A stretch of 17,151 nt of DNA, from positions 1 through 17,151 of the forward strand of contig JAAXQD010000251.1 of NCBI GenBank assembly GCA_012974475.1. The letters are read 5' to 3'. Source of the stretch: Desulfobacterales bacterium (lineage in GTDB: Bacteria; Desulfobacterota; Desulfobacteria; Desulfobacterales; UBA11574). The translations under genes were made by a program, and so were the position numbers. Position 1 is the first letter of the stretch. Each line of letters begins with the position of its first letter. Shown here piece by piece: positions 14,434 through 17,151 of this stretch. A model generated the notes under the pieces. The model ran no database searches and was not told the DNA's origin. It worked only from the letters and a program-made list of their open reading frames with translations.

Positions 14434-17151
14434 ATGACCCAACGGAGGCGGAAAGACTGGATAAAAATAGCTGCATGGATGTGGATTCTACTGGCGTGCT
14501 TTGCCGGAAACGCCCCATCTTTCCAGAAGGAGAGAACCAATGAACCCGGACCGATGGTGTCAAAAATTATTGTCGATGTCCAGGGGATCAGAGGGGATGT
14601 GAGCCCATGGGCTGATTTGGCAAAGAATCTGATTTTTATCGAGGAAGGAGAGCTGTTTTCGACGAAACGGTTCGAAGATTCCCTTGAAGCTTTGAAATCG
14701 TCGAATATATTCAAAGCAATCCATGTTTCTGAATCAGAGCAGGGAGCAGAACAACTGATCCTTCGTTTTCAAGTAACCCCCTATCCCCGAGTCAAAGATA
14801 TTAAAATCAGCGGTGGATTCCCTCTGTTGGAACGAGAAATCTTCGATGCCATACAGCTCCGTCCAGGAGATATATATGATCCTGAAAAATTTTCCAACAA
14901 AGGGGATGCCATTATCCGGCTTTTCAAGAAAGAGGGTTACATTGCGCCGGTTGTTGATCTAAAGGCTGCGGAAGATTCTGCTGACGGAAGTTTTGTGGTT
15001 TACATCCATATCGACAAGGGTGATTTTTTTCACATCCGGCGTTTTGAAATCAAAGGAAACCGGGCTTTTTCAAATACGCGTCTTAAATTGCGGATCAAAA
15101 CTTTTAAATCTTGGGTGATACCCGATTTCCTGAGGCGTTTTAAGAAAAACGAATTTGACAAAGACATTCAAAATCTTATCCGTTTTTATCGGAAAAAAGG
15201 GTATCCGGATGTTGTCGTGGACTCTGTTGTCAAGAAAGATGCCAAGACTCAAAATGTTGCTCTTTTGATACGCATCGATGAAGGTCCCAGATATGACATT
15301 CAATTTCAAGGCAACAAAGCGTTTTGGGATTTTACGCTGAAAAAAGATCTAATCCTGTTTAAGGAAGGAAATAAAGAGGATTTGGGTCTGAGAAAAAGTA
15401 TTCGTAAAATAAAGAATCGTTATCTTGATGCAGGATATATGGACTGCCGGATAGAGATGCTGTCTGATAGAAAACAAGAAACCGGTCGACCGGTGCGTAA
15501 CGTTCGCCTGTTGATTGAAGAGGGGCCGCCATACATTGTAAATTCCGTCAATTTTAAAGGAAATTCTGTGATTGATTCAAAAAAGATCAAAAAACAGACG
15601 TTGACCCGAACTCCGGGGATTATCGCAAACGGAGCATTTGTTCAGGAAACCTTGGAAGAGGATAAACGTGCCATAACATCTCTTTATCTCAAACAGGGAT
15701 ATATGGATACGGTCGTGAAAGATGAAGTAAAATCGAGTAAAGACATTAAAGATAAAAAACAGAATATGGACATCACCATCGGGATTGAAGAGGGGATTCA
15801 GACACACGTACGGTCTTTAGCAATACATGGGCTGAGCGTGCTGTCAGAATCTCAGGCGCTGGAGGCCATCACTTTGAAAAAAGGATCTGTTTTCCGAAAC
15901 TATATGATTCGCAGTGATGAAAACACGCTGTCTTCTCTGATTTCCGAGAAGGGATACCCCCATGTCAAGATAAAGGGGGACGCTCTTATCAGCGAGAACA
16001 ATACCGAAGCTGCCGTAACGTATGAGGTTGACGAAGGACCTCTTGTTAGAATGGGGCAAGTTGCTTGTATCGGTAATTTCCTAACCCAAAGACGCGTCAT
16101 AGACCATGAGCTTGAGCTCGATCCGGGAGCGCCGTTTTCGCTGAAAAAATTTTTGAAATCTCAACGCAATATCCGTGATATCGAAGCCTTCGACTCGGTA
16201 CGTTTTAGCACTTACGGATTAAAGGAAAAGGAAGATATTGTAAATCTCCTTGTAGAATTGGAGGAGAAAAAGCCTTACTATATTCAAACCGGCGGAGGGT
16301 ATGACACCGAAAGGGGATTCTACGGAAACATCCTGACCGGTGACAACAACCTTTTTGGATTAAACAAAAGTGTTTGGGCCAGTACGGAAATTAGCCAAAT
16401 CGGTTACCGGGGAGACCTGGGGATCGCGGAACCCAGATTTTTGGGAACCCGAATCAAGTCGGCACTAACTGTTTTTGGTGAAAAAAGGGAAGAGTTCAAC
16501 ACAAATTTCGGAACCAGAGAAAGGGGCGTTTCATTATCATTCACCCGCAAATTGTTTCAGAAATTTAACGCCGACCTTTCTTTTGTTTATTCGTATAAGA
16601 AGGACTACCCGCGCGATTGGGAACCCATTTTGATGGATGAAGAAGATCGATTTGAGCCCAGAGAAATTCTAACCATAAGTCCCTCTCTTGTTTATAATTC
16701 AATGGATTCCTATATCCGTCCCAGGAAGGGTGTGTTTTCTTCTTTACTTCTGGATTTTTCTAACGGCATCAATAATTCTCTGGATGATTTTTTTAGATAT
16801 CGTTTCGAAGTCCGGAAATATTATACACCCATAGAAAAGCTGACATTTGCTCTGCGGGGACGGGTGGGGGATATTACGCCTTTTGGGGATGATAGCCTTG
16901 TTGCGCCGGACCAGCTTTTTTTCCTGGGCGGTACGTCCACTGTTCGGGGATTTGACGAAAACCTGCTTCGATTTGACTCGGCCGGGAAGGGCGTTGGCGG
17001 GTTAACTGCGATTTTGGGTAATATTGAGACAAGGATTGATTTGGGATCTAATTTTGAGTTTTCTTTTTTTTACGACATCGGCAGCGTTCGAAACGCTATT
17101 GTCGACGAAGGTTCGGATGAGTTCCGCTCATCGATTGGGGTTGGATTGCAT
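14434..17151 (+). CDS. Omp85/TamA-BamA family protein with seven POTRA repeats (3' truncated by window)
   Basis: An open frame of 906 residues without a stop to the window end, encoding an outer-membrane Omp85 protein and probable partner of TamB. A signal peptide (basic RRRK, hydrophobic core about residues 9-25) is followed by what I count as seven POTRA-like repeats at about 43-118, 119-199, 200-287, 288-367, 368-457, 458-538 and 539-616. Most end in an acidic-Gly strand such as IDEGPRY, IEEGPPY, IEEGIQT or VDEGPLV. Several contain FKGN, IKGN or FQGN starts and a KKGY/KQGY/EKGY/DAGY helix end. The barrel begins near 617 (YYIQTGGGYDTERGFYGNI) and contains the Omp85 signature loop VRGF at 837-840. 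E. coli TamA has three POTRAs and BamA five. It starts 15 bp after tamB in the same frame. Start ATG 14434 has no strong Shine-Dalgarno. The missing part is probably the last several strands. Confidence 0.93.
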   Translation, partial: MTQRRRKDWIKIAAWMWILLACFAGNAPSFQKERTNEPGPMVSKIIVDVQGIRGDVSPWADLAKNLIFIEEGELFSTKRFEDSLEALKSSNIFKAIHVSESEQGAEQLILRFQVTPYPRVKDIKISGGFPLLEREIFDAIQLRPGDIYDPEKFSNKGDAIIRLFKKEGYIAPVVDLKAAEDSADGSFVVYIHIDKGDFFHIRRFEIKGNRAFSNTRLKLRIKTFKSWVIPDFLRRFKKNEFDKDIQNLIRFYRKKGYPDVVVDSVVKKDAKTQNVALLIRIDEGPRYDIQFQGNKAFWDFTLKKDLILFKEGNKEDLGLRKSIRKIKNRYLDAGYMDCRIEMLSDRKQETGRPVRNVRLLIEEGPPYIVNSVNFKGNSVIDSKKIKKQTLTRTPGIIANGAFVQETLEEDKRAITSLYLKQGYMDTVVKDEVKSSKDIKDKKQNMDITIGIEEGIQTHVRSLAIHGLSVLSESQALEAITLKKGSVFRNYMIRSDENTLSSLISEKGYPHVKIKGDALISENNTEAAVTYEVDEGPLVRMGQVACIGNFLTQRRVIDHELELDPGAPFSLKKFLKSQRNIRDIEAFDSVRFSTYGLKEKEDIVNLLVELEEKKPYYIQTGGGYDTERGFYGNILTGDNNLFGLNKSVWASTEISQIGYRGDLGIAEPRFLGTRIKSALTVFGEKREEFNTNFGTRERGVSLSFTRKLFQKFNADLSFVYSYKKDYPRDWEPILMDEEDRFEPREILTISPSLVYNSMDSYIRPRKGVFSSLLLDFSNGINNSLDDFFRYRFEVRKYYTPIEKLTFALRGRVGDITPFGDDSLVAPDQLFFLGGTSTVRGFDENLLRFDSAGKGVGGLTAILGNIETRIDLGSNFEFSFFYDIGSVRNAIVDEGSDEFRSSIGVGLH

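Noticed and set aside
14491..14502. LLAC in the Omp85 signal peptide as a lipobox
   Set aside because: Leu at the -2 position is atypical, and Omp85 barrel proteins are normally processed by signal peptidase I; an AGNA cleavage site follows.
15000..16100. Several minus-strand open frames of 66-79 codons across the POTRA region
   Set aside because: They are antisense to the intact Omp85 frame, which is open for 906 codons and shows clear repeats; the minus frames have no start signals or recognisable domains.

Overview
The window looks like chromosomal core DNA of a diderm (Gram-negative) bacterium. The genes carry lipoprotein signals, SurA-type periplasmic chaperones, a TamB-like inner-to-outer-membrane bridge and an Omp85 outer-membrane protein. 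The gene order, the single-parvulin SurA, the heterotetrameric-type glycyl-tRNA synthetase and the moderate base composition remind me of Desulfobacterota (former Deltaproteobacteria, sulfate-reducer-like). That placement is inference; no rRNA or other direct taxonomic marker is present. I see no mobile element, CRISPR array, tRNA or rRNA.

Layout. Positions 1-9415 form a nearly gap-free plus-strand run: the tail of an unidentified upstream gene (possibly mfd); a short SurA_N-type lipoprotein with no PPIase domain; a SurA-like protein with one degenerate parvulin domain; the Mg2+ transporter/channel MgtE; the DNA-repair protein RecO; a GHMP-family sugar kinase; GlyQ and GlyS; and a zinc-dependent alcohol dehydrogenase. 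Gaps within the run are 4-90 bp, apart from about 160 bp before glyQ, where there is a weak hairpin and a good Shine-Dalgarno. A minus-strand lipoprotein gene (9510-10049) converges on this run, and a perfect inverted repeat sits at its 3' end. About 460 bp of non-coding DNA (10050-10509) then separates the lipoprotein gene from the divergent tamB-omp85 pair. This stretch holds several symmetrical elements and one plausible sigma70-type promoter. The tamB gene (10510-14418) is followed after 15 bp by a very large Omp85/TamA-like gene that runs off the window.

How it fits together. Three blocks concern the cell envelope. The two SurA-like proteins probably escort outer-membrane proteins across the periplasm. 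TamB with its Omp85 partner probably forms a TAM-like translocation/assembly or lipid-transport bridge. The GHMP kinase may feed envelope sugar (heptose-like) synthesis. RecO, GlyQS and MgtE are housekeeping.

Most notable points: (1) the Omp85 protein has seven apparent POTRA repeats, against three in TamA and five in BamA of E. coli; (2) the paired SurA homologues look PPIase-free or PPIase-dead, one lacking the domain and the other lacking both conserved active-site histidines; (3) a nine-codon ORF with a strong Shine-Dalgarno ends in an ATGA overlap with the start of the first lipoprotein; (4) operator-like palindromes lie upstream of tamB. I found no clearly new multi-gene system; the candidates above are variations on known envelope machinery.
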